A DNA stretch of 64,000 nucleotides, taken from the NCBI GenBank assembly GCA_963720695.1, contig CAVRGG010000001.1, positions 372,001 through 436,000 on the forward strand, written 5' to 3'. The stretch comes from UBA668 sp963720695. Lineage in GTDB: Bacteria; Actinomycetota; Acidimicrobiia; Acidimicrobiales; Ilumatobacteraceae. Position numbers and translations under genes: made by a program. Position 1 is the first letter of the stretch. Every line of letters begins with the position of its first letter. Below the pieces are notes generated by a model. The model saw only the letters and a program-made list of their open reading frames with translations. It did no database searches and was not told where the DNA came from. This document shows, piece after piece, positions 26,284 to 35,061 of this stretch.

Positions 26284-26970
26284 GTGTCTGACCGTGTTCT
26301 GGTGGTCGAGGACGACGACACCGTTCGCACCCTCCTGCGGATGCTGCTCGAGGACGAGGGCCTCGTCGTCACCGAAGCGTCGTCGGGCGCTCAGGCAGTC
26401 GACCGATTCGACCGCAGCACGTTCGATCTCGTCCTGCTGGATCTGCGTCTGCCCGGCATGAGCGGCTTCGACGTGTGTCGCCACATCCGCAGGGCCGGCG
26501 ATGTGCCGGTGATCATGGTGACCGCCCAGCAGGACAGCCACGACATCGTCGCCGGACTCGAGCTCGGTGCCGACGACTACGTCACCAAGCCGTTCAACGA
26601 TCGTGAGCTCATCGCTCGAGTCCGCGTGCAACTGCGCCGGCATCGCGGCGTCTCGCCCGGAGAGCGCTGGACCGTGGGGCCGCTGGAGATCTCGCCGGAG
26701 GAGGGCAGCGTCACCCGCGACGGTGAGGAGCTGTCGCTCACTCGCACCGAGTTCCAACTGCTCTGCCACTTCGCCCGCCACCCCAATCGGGTGTGGAGCC
26801 GCGACCAGCTCCTGCAGCAGGTCTGGGGCTACGAGCACGCCGGCGACGGTCGTGTCGTGGACACCCACGTGGCCCGACTCCGGGTGAAGATCGAGGACGA
26901 TCCGTCCTCGCCGAAGCTCATCCTCACCGTGCGAGGGCTGGGCTACAAGATGCCGCGTGGGGCCACATGA
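26284..26970 (+). CDS. mtrA: Two-component response regulator MtrA-like (OmpR family)
   Basis: The 228-residue protein has a receiver domain with acidic pocket VVEDDD (9-12), phospho-acceptor Asp53 in LLDLRLPGMSG, and KPF, then a winged-helix DNA-binding domain ending LTVRGLGYKMP. GTG at 26284 has GGGGAGG six bases upstream. It overlaps the sensor kinase by four bases and is followed by an LpqB-like lipoprotein, the MtrA-MtrB-LpqB order conserved in Actinobacteria, where it controls cell-wall metabolism, osmotic response and division genes. Confidence 0.88.
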   Translation: MSDRVLVVEDDDTVRTLLRMLLEDEGLVVTEASSGAQAVDRFDRSTFDLVLLDLRLPGMSGFDVCRHIRRAGDVPVIMVTAQQDSHDIVAGLELGADDYVTKPFNDRELIARVRVQLRRHRGVSPGERWTVGPLEISPEEGSVTRDGEELSLTRTEFQLLCHFARHPNRVWSRDQLLQQVWGYEHAGDGRVVDTHVARLRVKIEDDPSSPKLILTVRGLGYKMPRGAT

Positions 26971-28322
26971 GGATTCTGCCCGGCGGCCTTCGTGCCCGGT
27001 CGGCGACAGGTTTCGCGCTGCTCGCACTCCTGCTGTCGGTCGTGCTCAGCATCACGACGTACCAACTCGCCCGGTGGTACCTGCTCGATCAACGCCAGAC
27101 GCTCGCGGTGCGCCAGGCGGTGCTCCACGCGCAGGTGGTGAACGGACGGTTCTCCGGCCAGTCCGTCCTCCGTGACGACGAGGTGCTCGACGCGCTGGCA
27201 CAGACCAAGGCCCGTGTCGTGCTGCAGGTGAACGGTCAGTGGTACTCGGCGGTCGTCGATCTGAACGAGACCCGGATCCCGCCGCAGTTCCTCGAGGCGA
27301 CGCTCGCCGGCGTCGGGCAGCGTCAACGCATCGCGGTCAACCAGGTGCCGTACATCCTCGTCGGAGTCCCGTTGCCGGCCGTCGGCACGTCCTTCTTCGA
27401 GTTCGTGCCCGCCCGGGAGTACGAGGACACCCTCCGCACGCTGGCGCTCGTGCTCTGGGGCGTCGCCTCGCTCACGACCGCGCTCGGAGCCGGGTTCGGA
27501 TGGGTGCTCTCGCGCCGGGTGCTCCGCCCGTTGACCGCGGTCGCGGAGACTGCGCAGGCGATGAGTGCCGGTGACCTCCGGCGTCGTCTCGAAGTCGGCG
27601 ATGACCCCGACCTGCTCCCGGTCGCCGATTCGTTCAACTCGATGGCCGCGTCGCTGGAGGACCGGATCGCCCGCGAGCAACGCTTCACCGCCGATGTCAG
27701 CCACGAGCTGCGGACCCCGTTGACGGCGATGGGCTCGGCGGTCTCGCTGGCGCAGCGGACCTCCAGCCCGGAGCGGACGTCGTTCGCGATCGACGTGCTC
27801 GCCGGCCAGGTGGACCATCTGCGCCAGCTGACGCTCGAGCTGCTGGAGCTCTCACGGATCGACGCCGTTCGCGAGGACGAGGAGCGCGAACTCGTCGACG
27901 TCGCCGAAGTGGTCACTCGCGTCGCGGTCTCGCAGGGCGTGGATCCTGATCTCATCGTCGGTGCCGACGGGCCGGTCCTGCACGCCGTCAACCCCCTTCG
28001 CTTCGAGCGGACGATCGCCAACCTGGTCGAGAACGCCGCTCGCTACGGCGGGGGTGCCACCAACATCGAGTGCGGTCACGTCGACGGCACGCTGCGCCTC
28101 GTGGTCGACGACTCGGGTCCCGGCGTCGAGCCCGATGAGCGCACCTCGATCTTCGGACGGTTCCATCGCGGCACCGCGCCCGGAGCGCCCGGCATCGCGA
28201 AGGGCACGGGGCTGGGGTTGTCGTTGGTCGACGAGTACGTTCGCCTCGAGGGTGGTCGGGTGTGGGTCGAGGACAGCCCGACGGGCGGCGCCCGATTCGT
28301 CGTGGAGGTACCGCACCGATGA
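26967..28322 (+). CDS. mtrB: Sensor histidine kinase MtrB-like
   Basis: The 451-residue protein has two membrane segments (about 14-34 and 158-180) around a short extracellular sensor region, a HAMP domain (about 182-235), a HisKA dimerisation helix with phospho-accepting His246 in DVSHELRTPL, and a HATPase_c domain with NLVENAARYG, DSGPGVEP and GTGLGLSLV. It phosphorylates the MtrA-like regulator. ATGA overlaps link it to both neighbours. The sensor region is shorter than in mycobacterial MtrB, so the stimulus may differ. Confidence 0.88.
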   Translation: MRILPGGLRARSATGFALLALLLSVVLSITTYQLARWYLLDQRQTLAVRQAVLHAQVVNGRFSGQSVLRDDEVLDALAQTKARVVLQVNGQWYSAVVDLNETRIPPQFLEATLAGVGQRQRIAVNQVPYILVGVPLPAVGTSFFEFVPAREYEDTLRTLALVLWGVASLTTALGAGFGWVLSRRVLRPLTAVAETAQAMSAGDLRRRLEVGDDPDLLPVADSFNSMAASLEDRIAREQRFTADVSHELRTPLTAMGSAVSLAQRTSSPERTSFAIDVLAGQVDHLRQLTLELLELSRIDAVREDEERELVDVAEVVTRVAVSQGVDPDLIVGADGPVLHAVNPLRFERTIANLVENAARYGGGATNIECGHVDGTLRLVVDDSGPGVEPDERTSIFGRFHRGTAPGAPGIAKGTGLGLSLVDEYVRLEGGRVWVEDSPTGGARFVVEVPHR

Positions 28323-28905
28323 GACGGCTGAGAAGGACATCACGACGAACCTTGGTGGCCTCGCTGGTCATGGCGTTCGGACTCGTGATGGTGTCGTGCG
28401 GATTCCCGACCGAGGAGTCGTCGACCCCGCTCGGCAGCGAGGACCGCCCGGAGGGCCTCGATCCGCAGACCAGCGACTCGGTGGTGGCCCAGGACGAGGT
28501 CACGGTGTGGTTCATCGACGCCGATGTGCTCGTGTCGCGCCCCGCGGTGTGCCTCGGCCGGTCACGGCCTCCGAAGTGGTGGCCAGCCTCGGCGAGGGTC
28601 CGACGGCTGCGGAGATCGATCGCGGGCTCAGGTCGGCCATTCCCGATGCCACGATGGTGGTGTCGGCAGAGGTCGCCGGCGGCACCGCCACCGTGGAACT
28701 CGCCGCCGACTTCTCCGAGATCCCTCCCGGCGACCAGGTGCTGGCGCTCGGTCAGCTGGTGCTGACGCTCACCGACCTGCGTGGGGTGGGTCGCGTTCGA
28801 TTCCAGGTGGCCGGTGCGCCGGTGGCCACGCCGTTGCCCGACGGTACGAGTACCGACGACTCGGTGTCCCGGGAGGACTTCCGCTCCCTGACCGTGGCAA
28901 CCTGA
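28319..28905 (+). pseudogene. lpqB: LpqB-like GerMN lipoprotein, single frameshift
   Basis: ATG at 28319 overlaps the mtrB-like TGA by four bases. The N-terminus is a lipoprotein signal ending LVMVSC. The first frame reads to VWFIDADVLVSR; the protein then continues in another frame as VTASEVVASLGEGPTAAEIDRGL through a GerMN-type domain to the stop at 28905. The change maps to a CCCC run at 28540-28543, and adding one C restores the reading. The interval is 587 nt, one short of a codon multiple. It is much shorter than mycobacterial LpqB (about 580 residues), containing a single GerMN domain and no beta-propeller. Probably a base-call error or very recent break. Confidence 0.78.
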
Positions 28906-28906
28906 A

Positions 28907-30163
28907 TCAGGCGGCGGCCGCGCTGGGCCGCTCGTCGATCCGGCGTGTCCAGGTGCCCCGGACTCGCTGCACACTGACAACCGCCGCGATCGCGACGAGG
29001 ATCCACACGTACTGCAGTTGCGGAGTCAGCAGCGTCGCCCCGGCAGCACCGAGGACCCAGCCGACCTGGGCGAGCGTCTCGAAGTGTGCATACCGTCGAC
29101 CGCGCAGGGAGTCGCTGCGCTCGGACTGGACGATGCTGTCGAACGCCTGGCGTGTGTGCGCGGTGGCGAACCCGAACATCAGGCTCGCGGCGCCGAACAT
29201 CACCGGCGAGGCGACGACCGCTGCCGTCGCGGATGCGAGCGCAGCGGGGAGGATCGCCATCTCCATCATCCGTTCCTCGGACCAATGGCGCCGAGCAAGG
29301 GGCGCGAGCAGGTTGCCGAGGAACGATCCCACCGCGTAGGAGACGCCGACGATCACGAGCATCGCGTGCAGGCTGCCGTCCTCCTGGCGCAGCGCGAAGG
29401 CGGCGGCGAACGCGAACAGTCCGGCGGAGCAGCGAATGGCGATGAACGGGACCGACGCCCGGTCGGACCTCGTCGCCTCGTGGTGCGGCTCCGGCCGCGC
29501 CTGGTCGATGGTGCGCTCGAGATGCAGCATCGTGGGGCGCAGGCGGGATGCCACCAGGAACGCCCCTGCCGCGGCGACGAGTGCCCATCGCGGACTGAGC
29601 TGCTGGTTGAGCAGCACGCCCGTGGACACTGCGACCGCCCCCGCAGCGCTGCCCCACTTCGAGAACCGCACGTTCATCGTCACCAGGCCGCTCGTGTCGT
29701 GGGTGAGCATCGGGAGCAGTGCGTACTTGCTCGTCGAGAAGAACTTGTTGGCGACCAGCAACGCGAACGCCCACACGAAGAACGTCGGAGTGTCCAGCGA
29801 GAGCGCGAGCCCGACAGCGCAGACGGCGCGGCCGATGTTGGCGAGGTGAGCGGTCCTCCAGGCACCTCCCCGTACGAAGTCGACGGTGGGGCCGACGAAC
29901 CGGGAGAGCGCCGCGACCGGGAGCAGGGTGACCACCAGGTACAGCAGCACCTGGCGACGAGAGGCGTCGGCGCTCAGCCCGAAGAACAGCGACTTGGCCA
30001 GAGCGACCGTGACCCACCCGCTGGCGATGACTCCGACGACGTGGGCGGCGAGCAGCGGGCGCGCCCGCTTCGGCCCGAGCACCAGCGCCACGAGGGCCGA
30101 AGTGCGATGGGTGACCACCCGCCGGGGTCGATGCTGCAGCGTGAGCACGACATCATCGTGCAA
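28907..30163 (-). CDS. MFS-type membrane transporter
   Basis: The 418-residue protein has about twelve hydrophobic helices (AHVVGVIASGWVTVALAKSLFF, LLYLVVTLLPVAAL, FFVWAFALLVANKFF and others) with a charged central loop near residues 215-240 (ARPEPHHEATRSDR). No MFS subgroup could be named and the classical loop 2-3 motif is not clear. Its stop lies one base beyond the LpqB-like stop, so the two units converge. A start nearer ALVLGPKRARPLLAAHV is possible, since the first 25 residues are not conserved-looking. Substrate unknown. Confidence 0.75.
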   Translation of the reverse strand: MHDDVVLTLQHRPRRVVTHRTSALVALVLGPKRARPLLAAHVVGVIASGWVTVALAKSLFFGLSADASRRQVLLYLVVTLLPVAALSRFVGPTVDFVRGGAWRTAHLANIGRAVCAVGLALSLDTPTFFVWAFALLVANKFFSTSKYALLPMLTHDTSGLVTMNVRFSKWGSAAGAVAVSTGVLLNQQLSPRWALVAAAGAFLVASRLRPTMLHLERTIDQARPEPHHEATRSDRASVPFIAIRCSAGLFAFAAAFALRQEDGSLHAMLVIVGVSYAVGSFLGNLLAPLARRHWSEERMMEMAILPAALASATAAVVASPVMFGAASLMFGFATAHTRQAFDSIVQSERSDSLRGRRYAHFETLAQVGWVLGAAGATLLTPQLQYVWILVAIAAVVSVQRVRGTWTRRIDERPSAAAA

Positions 30164-30230
30164 CCCATCTGTGTCGATCGTGTCGCGACTTCGCGTTGTT
30201 CACGTGGCGTTCGTGCCATCGCCGCCCAGG

Positions 30231-31934
30231 TCAGGCGGGGTGTTCACCGAACCGGACCAGGCGCCCCGGGGTGGCACCGGTCGGCGCTCCGTCGGCATAC
30301 GTCTGCACCCCGGCGACGAAGGTGGCGCGATAGCCGTCGACGCGCTGCACCAGTCGTCTGCCCCCGGCCGGAAGGTCGAAGATCATCTCCGGCGGGTGCA
30401 GGGTGAGCGCGTCCAGATCGACGAGGTTGAGGTCCGCTCGTTTGCCGGGCTGCAACGTGCCGCGATCGGTGAAGCCGTACACCTCCGCCGTGCGCCCCGT
30501 CTGGAGGTGCACGGCGGTCTCGAGCGCAAGCCGGTCGCCTCGGTCCCGGTCGCGCACCCAGTGGGTGAGCAGGGTGGTGGGCATGCTGACGTCGCAGATG
30601 AGTCCGCAGTGTGCGCCCCCGTCGCTGAGGCCGAGCACGGAGTTGGGATGCAGCATCATCTCCCGCACCGCATCGAGGTTGGTGTCCTCGTAGCTCGCCA
30701 GCGGTGCGAACAGGAACGCCGTGCCGTCGCGCTCGAGCATCCAGTCGAGCACGACCTCTTCGGGCGACCGCCCCTCGCGGGCGGCGACGGCGGCGACGCT
30801 CGAGTCCGGCGTGGGCTCGTAGTCGGGTGGATCGCCGAGCGGGAAGATGCGGTCCCAACGGGACATCAGGTACTTCGCGACCGGGCTCGCCGTGGACGCC
30901 TCCTCGGCGAGGAGGGCGGCGCGCACGTCCGGTCGGCGCAGCGTCTCGACGCGCTCCTCGAGCGGGAGCGATGCGAGCTGACGGTACGTGGGATGGGTGA
31001 TGAACGGGTGCAAGGACGACTGGAGCCCGAACATCATGCCCGTCGGTCGGCAGGCCACCTGCGGGACGATGCGGAGGCCATCGGCGGCGGCGTCGGCGGC
31101 GCCCTGCAACGCAGTGCGGTAGGCGAGAGGGTCGGACGGCGTCTGTGCGAGCGAATAGGTGACGGTGGCCCCGCTCCGACGAGCGATCTCGGCCATGTAG
31201 CGGCCGACCTCGCCGACGGGTGAGCCGTCGTCGATCAACTGGAACACACCGTGGCCGGCGACTCCCAACGCATCGCCGATCGCGATCAGTTCGTCGATCG
31301 GCGCCAGCGTGCCGGGCACGAGGCCGTGCTTGGACCGATGCAGCATGGTTCGCGAGGTGGAGAATCCTGCGGCTCCGGCGTCGAGCGCCTCGCGCGTCAG
31401 ACGGGCCATCTCGGAGATCTCGTCGCCGGTCGCGTCGTCGTGGGCTCGGTCGCCCATCACGTAGGCGCGCAGGGCGGCATGGGGGACCTGGGCGGCGATG
31501 TCGAGGACCCGTGGTGTCGCCTCGAGCGCGTCGAGGTACTCGGGGAACGACTCCCACTGCCAGTTCATGCCTTCGTGGAGCGCCGTCCCGGGGATGTCCT
31601 CGACGCCTTCCATCAGTTCGATGAGGAAGGCGTGGCCGTCGGGGCGTACCGGCGCGAAGCCCACGCCGCAGTTGCCCATGACGACCGTGGTGACGCCGTG
31701 CCAGCTCGATGGTGTGACCTGTGGGTCCCAGGTCACCTGACCGTCGTAGTGGGTGTGGATGTCGACCCACCCCGGAAGGATCACCAGCCCGGTCGCGTCG
31801 ACCTCTCGACGTCCGTCGTCCTCGACGGTGCCGATGGCGGTGATGACTCCGCCGTCGATGGCCAGATCGGCGAGGACGGCGGGCGCGCCGGTGCCGTCGA
31901 CCACGGTGCCGCCTCGGATCACGATGTCATGCAT
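30231..31934 (-). CDS. N-acyl-D-amino-acid deacylase family amidohydrolase
   Basis: The 567-residue protein is a metal-dependent amidohydrolase. It has the first-strand motif DIHTHYDGQVTW (metal His pair), later metal-site regions around GVAGHGVFQL and LGLSDGGAHCG, and the C-terminal GTLQPGKRADLNLVDL of the composite domain. Length and motifs match D-aminoacylase and related cyclic-imide or dihydropyrimidinase-like enzymes. No signal peptide. Upstream on the same strand nothing is adjacent; it diverges from the malic enzyme over 83 bp. Substrate uncertain. Confidence 0.85.
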   Translation of the reverse strand: MHDIVIRGGTVVDGTGAPAVLADLAIDGGVITAIGTVEDDGRREVDATGLVILPGWVDIHTHYDGQVTWDPQVTPSSWHGVTTVVMGNCGVGFAPVRPDGHAFLIELMEGVEDIPGTALHEGMNWQWESFPEYLDALEATPRVLDIAAQVPHAALRAYVMGDRAHDDATGDEISEMARLTREALDAGAAGFSTSRTMLHRSKHGLVPGTLAPIDELIAIGDALGVAGHGVFQLIDDGSPVGEVGRYMAEIARRSGATVTYSLAQTPSDPLAYRTALQGAADAAADGLRIVPQVACRPTGMMFGLQSSLHPFITHPTYRQLASLPLEERVETLRRPDVRAALLAEEASTASPVAKYLMSRWDRIFPLGDPPDYEPTPDSSVAAVAAREGRSPEEVVLDWMLERDGTAFLFAPLASYEDTNLDAVREMMLHPNSVLGLSDGGAHCGLICDVSMPTTLLTHWVRDRDRGDRLALETAVHLQTGRTAEVYGFTDRGTLQPGKRADLNLVDLDALTLHPPEMIFDLPAGGRRLVQRVDGYRATFVAGVQTYADGAPTGATPGRLVRFGEHPA

Positions 31935-32017
31935 CCGTCGAGTCTGTCATCCGGCAGGTGGGCCCGGGCGTGTCGTGGACGTAGGGTGCGCGCACGGAAC
32001 GAGAGGAGTCGAAGGCG

Positions 32018-33670
32018 ATGTTGACCGGTCGAAGGTTGCTCTCGAACCGCTATCGCAACAAGGGCACGGCGTTCACCGCGGCCGAGCGAGACCGGTACGG
32101 CCTGCACGGTCTGTTGCCGCCCGTGGTCGAGGACCTCGCCACGCAGCTCCAACGGGTCCGCACCGAGTACGCCGCAGCACACGGCGATCTGGCCCGGCAC
32201 ATCTTCCTCCGCGCCCTGCAGGAGTCGAACTCGGTGCTGTTCTATCGCTTCCTCGTGGGCGACATCGAGGAGCTGTTGCCCATCGTGTACACGCCCACGG
32301 TCGGCCTGGCGTGCCAGCAGTGGTCGCACGCGTACCGGCGAGAGCACGGCCTGTACCTGTCGTGGGCGGATCGGCACCGCATTCCGGAGCTGCTCGAGAA
32401 CGCGCTCGACGGCGGTGAGGCGGACGTCGTGGTCGTCACCGACGGAGAGCGCATCCTCGGACTCGGCGACCTCGGCGTCGGCGGCATGGGCATTCCCATC
32501 GGGAAGCTCGCGCTGTACACGGCCGTGGGCGGCGTCGACCCGGCGCGCACGTTGCCGGTGCTCCTCGACGTGGGCACCGAGAACGAGGCGTTGCTCTCGG
32601 ATCCGCTGTACCTCGGCCTTCGCCGGCGACGCCTGCGCGACGACGAGTACGACGAGTTGGTCGACGCGTTCGTGGCGGCACTGCGCGCCCGCTGCCCCGG
32701 GGTCCTCCTGCAGTGGGAGGACTTCGCCCAACGCAACGCGAACCGTCTGCTGGCGCGGCACCGCGACGTGATCTGCTCCTTCAACGACGACATCCAGGGC
32801 ACCGCCGCGGTCGCCGTTGCCGCGATCGTCGGGGGGATGCGCATCGGTGGTGTCCCGCTGCGTGACCTGAGGATGGTGATCGTCGGCGCAGGATCCGCAG
32901 GCATCGGGATCGCACACCAGGCCGTCGGCGCGCTGGTGGCCGCAGGGCTGTCGCCCGAGGAGGCGCGTCGTCGATGCTGGCTGGTCGACCGAGACGGTCT
33001 CCTGCACGATCGTCTCGATGGGCTGCAGGACTTCCAGTCGGACTTCGTCCGACCCTGGGCCGAAGTGGCGGCGCTCGCCGATGATGACGGTCATGTGCCA
33101 TTGCTCGACGTGGTCGTCGAGGTGGCGCCGCACGCGCTCGTGGGTGTGACCGGTCAGCCCGGTCTGTTCACCGAGGACGTGATCCGCGCCCAGGCGGCGA
33201 CGATCCCGCGGCCGATCGTGCTGCCGATGTCGAACCCCACACCGCGCACGGAGGCGCTTCCGTCCGATGTCCTCGCATGGACCGACGGTCGAGCGCTGGT
33301 CGGTACGGGGAGCCCGTTCCCGCCGGTGACCGTCGGAGCCGAGGTGATTCCGATCACGCAGGTGAACAACCTCTACCTCTTCCCGGGACTCGGACGAGCG
33401 GTGGTCGCCGTGCGGGCCACCCGGGTCAGCGACGCGATGCTGAGCGCGGCCGCGACGGCGATCGGCTCGTCGGTCACGTACAACTCGCCGTCGCAGTACA
33501 GCCTGTTGCCGTCGCTCTCGCGAGCGGGTGACGTGGCCGATCTGGTCGCGTTGGCCGTCGCCCGTCAAGCCGTGGCCGAGGGATCGGCTCCGTCGCTGGA
33601 GGATCACGAGATCGTTCGACTCGTCACCGAGCGTCGTTGGTCACCCCAGTACCGGACGCTGCCCGAGTGA
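32018..33670 (+). CDS. maeA: NAD-dependent malic enzyme (oxaloacetate-decarboxylating)
   Basis: The 550-residue protein belongs to the long malic-enzyme family. VYTPTVGLACQQWSH is the malic N-domain signature, the catalytic Lys and metal-binding Glu/Asp lie around IGKLALYTAVGG and QWEDFAQRNA through SFNDDIQGTA, and the NAD site is IVGAGSAGIGIA. It converts malate to pyruvate and CO2, linking the TCA cycle to gluconeogenesis. The last 30 bp overlap the 3-prime end of the opposite-strand DUF1801 gene. Cofactor preference (NAD or NADP) is inferred from family. Confidence 0.87.
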   Translation: MLTGRRLLSNRYRNKGTAFTAAERDRYGLHGLLPPVVEDLATQLQRVRTEYAAAHGDLARHIFLRALQESNSVLFYRFLVGDIEELLPIVYTPTVGLACQQWSHAYRREHGLYLSWADRHRIPELLENALDGGEADVVVVTDGERILGLGDLGVGGMGIPIGKLALYTAVGGVDPARTLPVLLDVGTENEALLSDPLYLGLRRRRLRDDEYDELVDAFVAALRARCPGVLLQWEDFAQRNANRLLARHRDVICSFNDDIQGTAAVAVAAIVGGMRIGGVPLRDLRMVIVGAGSAGIGIAHQAVGALVAAGLSPEEARRRCWLVDRDGLLHDRLDGLQDFQSDFVRPWAEVAALADDDGHVPLLDVVVEVAPHALVGVTGQPGLFTEDVIRAQAATIPRPIVLPMSNPTPRTEALPSDVLAWTDGRALVGTGSPFPPVTVGAEVIPITQVNNLYLFPGLGRAVVAVRATRVSDAMLSAAATAIGSSVTYNSPSQYSLLPSLSRAGDVADLVALAVARQAVAEGSAPSLEDHEIVRLVTERRWSPQYRTLPE

Positions 33671-34228
33671 CCTCTCGGTGACCACCGCACCGGCGCGGTC
33701 GTACGTCGTCCAGACGCCGATCTGTCGACCGGTGTCGAACCGCCCGGTTCGCATCAGCGTTCCGTCCTTTCGATAGAACGACCACTGCCCGTGCATCTCA
33801 CCGTCGCGTCGGCCACCCTTGGACCGGAGAAACCCGTTGTCGTAGAAGGTGCGCACCTTGCCGGCGCGTGGCGCGTGCTCGGACTCGAGTTGCAATCGCG
33901 CCACGACGAGCTTGCGCAGCAGCGATGCCGGCAAGGGACGGTCGATCGGGAAGCGCAGTGTGCCGCTGTCGTGTTCGTAGTTCGCCAGGTCCTCTGACCT
34001 CAGCCGCTCGAGCACGGATCCGCTGTGGGGGAAGTACGAGCAGTGGTGCTTGAAGCCGGCGATCCCGGCGATGGCCGTCCCGTCCACCACGAACGCGGGC
34101 ATGGCATAGCTGATCGCTTCGACCGCTCCGGGGAGCAGCCTGCGCAGCGAGGCGGCCACCGTCTCGAGGGTGGCGCGCTGCGGTTCGGGTTGGCGTGCGA
34201 GGTAGGCGCTGAAGGGATGCTCGGCCAC
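33641..34228 (-). CDS. DUF1801 protein with C-terminal MORN-like repeats
   Basis: The 195-residue protein has a DUF1801 domain (about residues 10-110, with LPGAVEAISYAMPAF and HHCSYFPHSGSVL), a YdhG-like fold of unknown role. Residues about 120-180 contain two or three MORN-like units (VRTFYDNGFLRSKGG, GQWSFYRKDGTLMRTGRF, GVWTTYDRAGAVV). The GTG at 34226-34228 is preferred on family similarity; the ribosome site is weak. Its 3-prime end overlaps the malic enzyme gene by 30 bp. This domain pairing is uncommon. Confidence 0.72.
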   Translation of the reverse strand: MAEHPFSAYLARQPEPQRATLETVAASLRRLLPGAVEAISYAMPAFVVDGTAIAGIAGFKHHCSYFPHSGSVLERLRSEDLANYEHDSGTLRFPIDRPLPASLLRKLVVARLQLESEHAPRAGKVRTFYDNGFLRSKGGRRDGEMHGQWSFYRKDGTLMRTGRFDTGRQIGVWTTYDRAGAVVTERSLGQRPVLG

Positions 34229-34296
34229 GACGGAACTGTATCCCTGCCCGATCCTGGGTCCGGCGGGTCCGGGGGGTCGGGCGTGGTGACGGTCGG

Positions 34297-34914
34297 TCAG
34301 GGAGTGTCGCCGAACTGCGGACCGACGTTGCGCGTCCGCTTCAGTTCCCAGAACTCGTCGAGCGTCGTCAGCGTGACGAACGCGTCCCACAGGGCGATCG
34401 CATCGTCGTGGTCGGGTCGCTTGGTGATGACCGGCCCGAACGTCGCCACCTCGCGGCCATCGCCGCGAATGATGGAGATGATCGGGGTGCCGACGTCGTT
34501 GCCCACGAGCGCCAGGCCCTGGCCCATGCGCTCCAAGAGGGGCACGTCCCACGCAGGGTCGTCGGCGGCGTCGGCATGCGACACATCGAGGTCCACCTCC
34601 TTGAGCGCCTCGGCGGGGTCCCACTCACGCTGGCCGAGGTGGTGGATGCGCCGCCCGAACTCCTTGTAGAGATCGCCCATCCGATCCTCGAGGCCAGCGG
34701 CACGCACGGATTCGAGCACACGGAGCAAGCCTCGCGACCAGGCGACCGTGCTGTAGTAGGCGGCGTCCGGCGTCACCTCGTTCTTGACCAGGAGACTGAT
34801 CGGCTCCCACGTGATGTCGAGGTCCTTCTCCTCGGCGATGCTGCGGATCCATTGTGAGGTGGTCCAGCACCACGGGCAGAGCGGGTCGATCCAGAATCGG
34901 ACGGGGGTGGCCAT
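34297..34914 (-). CDS. DsbA-family protein, mycothiol-dependent nitroreductase (Rv2466c-like)
   Basis: The 205-residue protein has the active-site DPLCPWCWTTSQW near residue 10, the CPWC of Rv2466c, a thioredoxin-fold enzyme that uses mycothiol and activates nitro compounds in mycobacteria. The helical insertion and the GTPIISI cis-Pro loop followed by GPVITKRP agree. It is a paralogue of the CPWA protein at 22900. GAGGAG lies upstream of the ATG at 34912-34914. It diverges from an SDR gene over 147 bp. Confidence 0.82.
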   Translation of the reverse strand: MATPVRFWIDPLCPWCWTTSQWIRSIAEEKDLDITWEPISLLVKNEVTPDAAYYSTVAWSRGLLRVLESVRAAGLEDRMGDLYKEFGRRIHHLGQREWDPAEALKEVDLDVSHADAADDPAWDVPLLERMGQGLALVGNDVGTPIISIIRGDGREVATFGPVITKRPDHDDAIALWDAFVTLTTLDEFWELKRTRNVGPQFGDTP

Positions 34915-35061
34915 CGGGGGGTCTCCTCTGTGCGGCCTCGAGAGAGGTGTGCGGTGTGCGCTGCAACGACGCAACCGACGTCGGCATTCCTTGCTTCTGC
35001 AAATATCCGGCTGACCTGGTGCTCGCCGCACCCTTGTCGGCGACCGAGTAGGTTCGACCGG

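Noticed and set aside
28319..28905. Programmed ribosomal frameshifting in the LpqB-like gene
   Set aside because: The break is at a plain C run with no slippery heptamer or downstream structure evident, and similar breaks occur in unrelated genes of the window.
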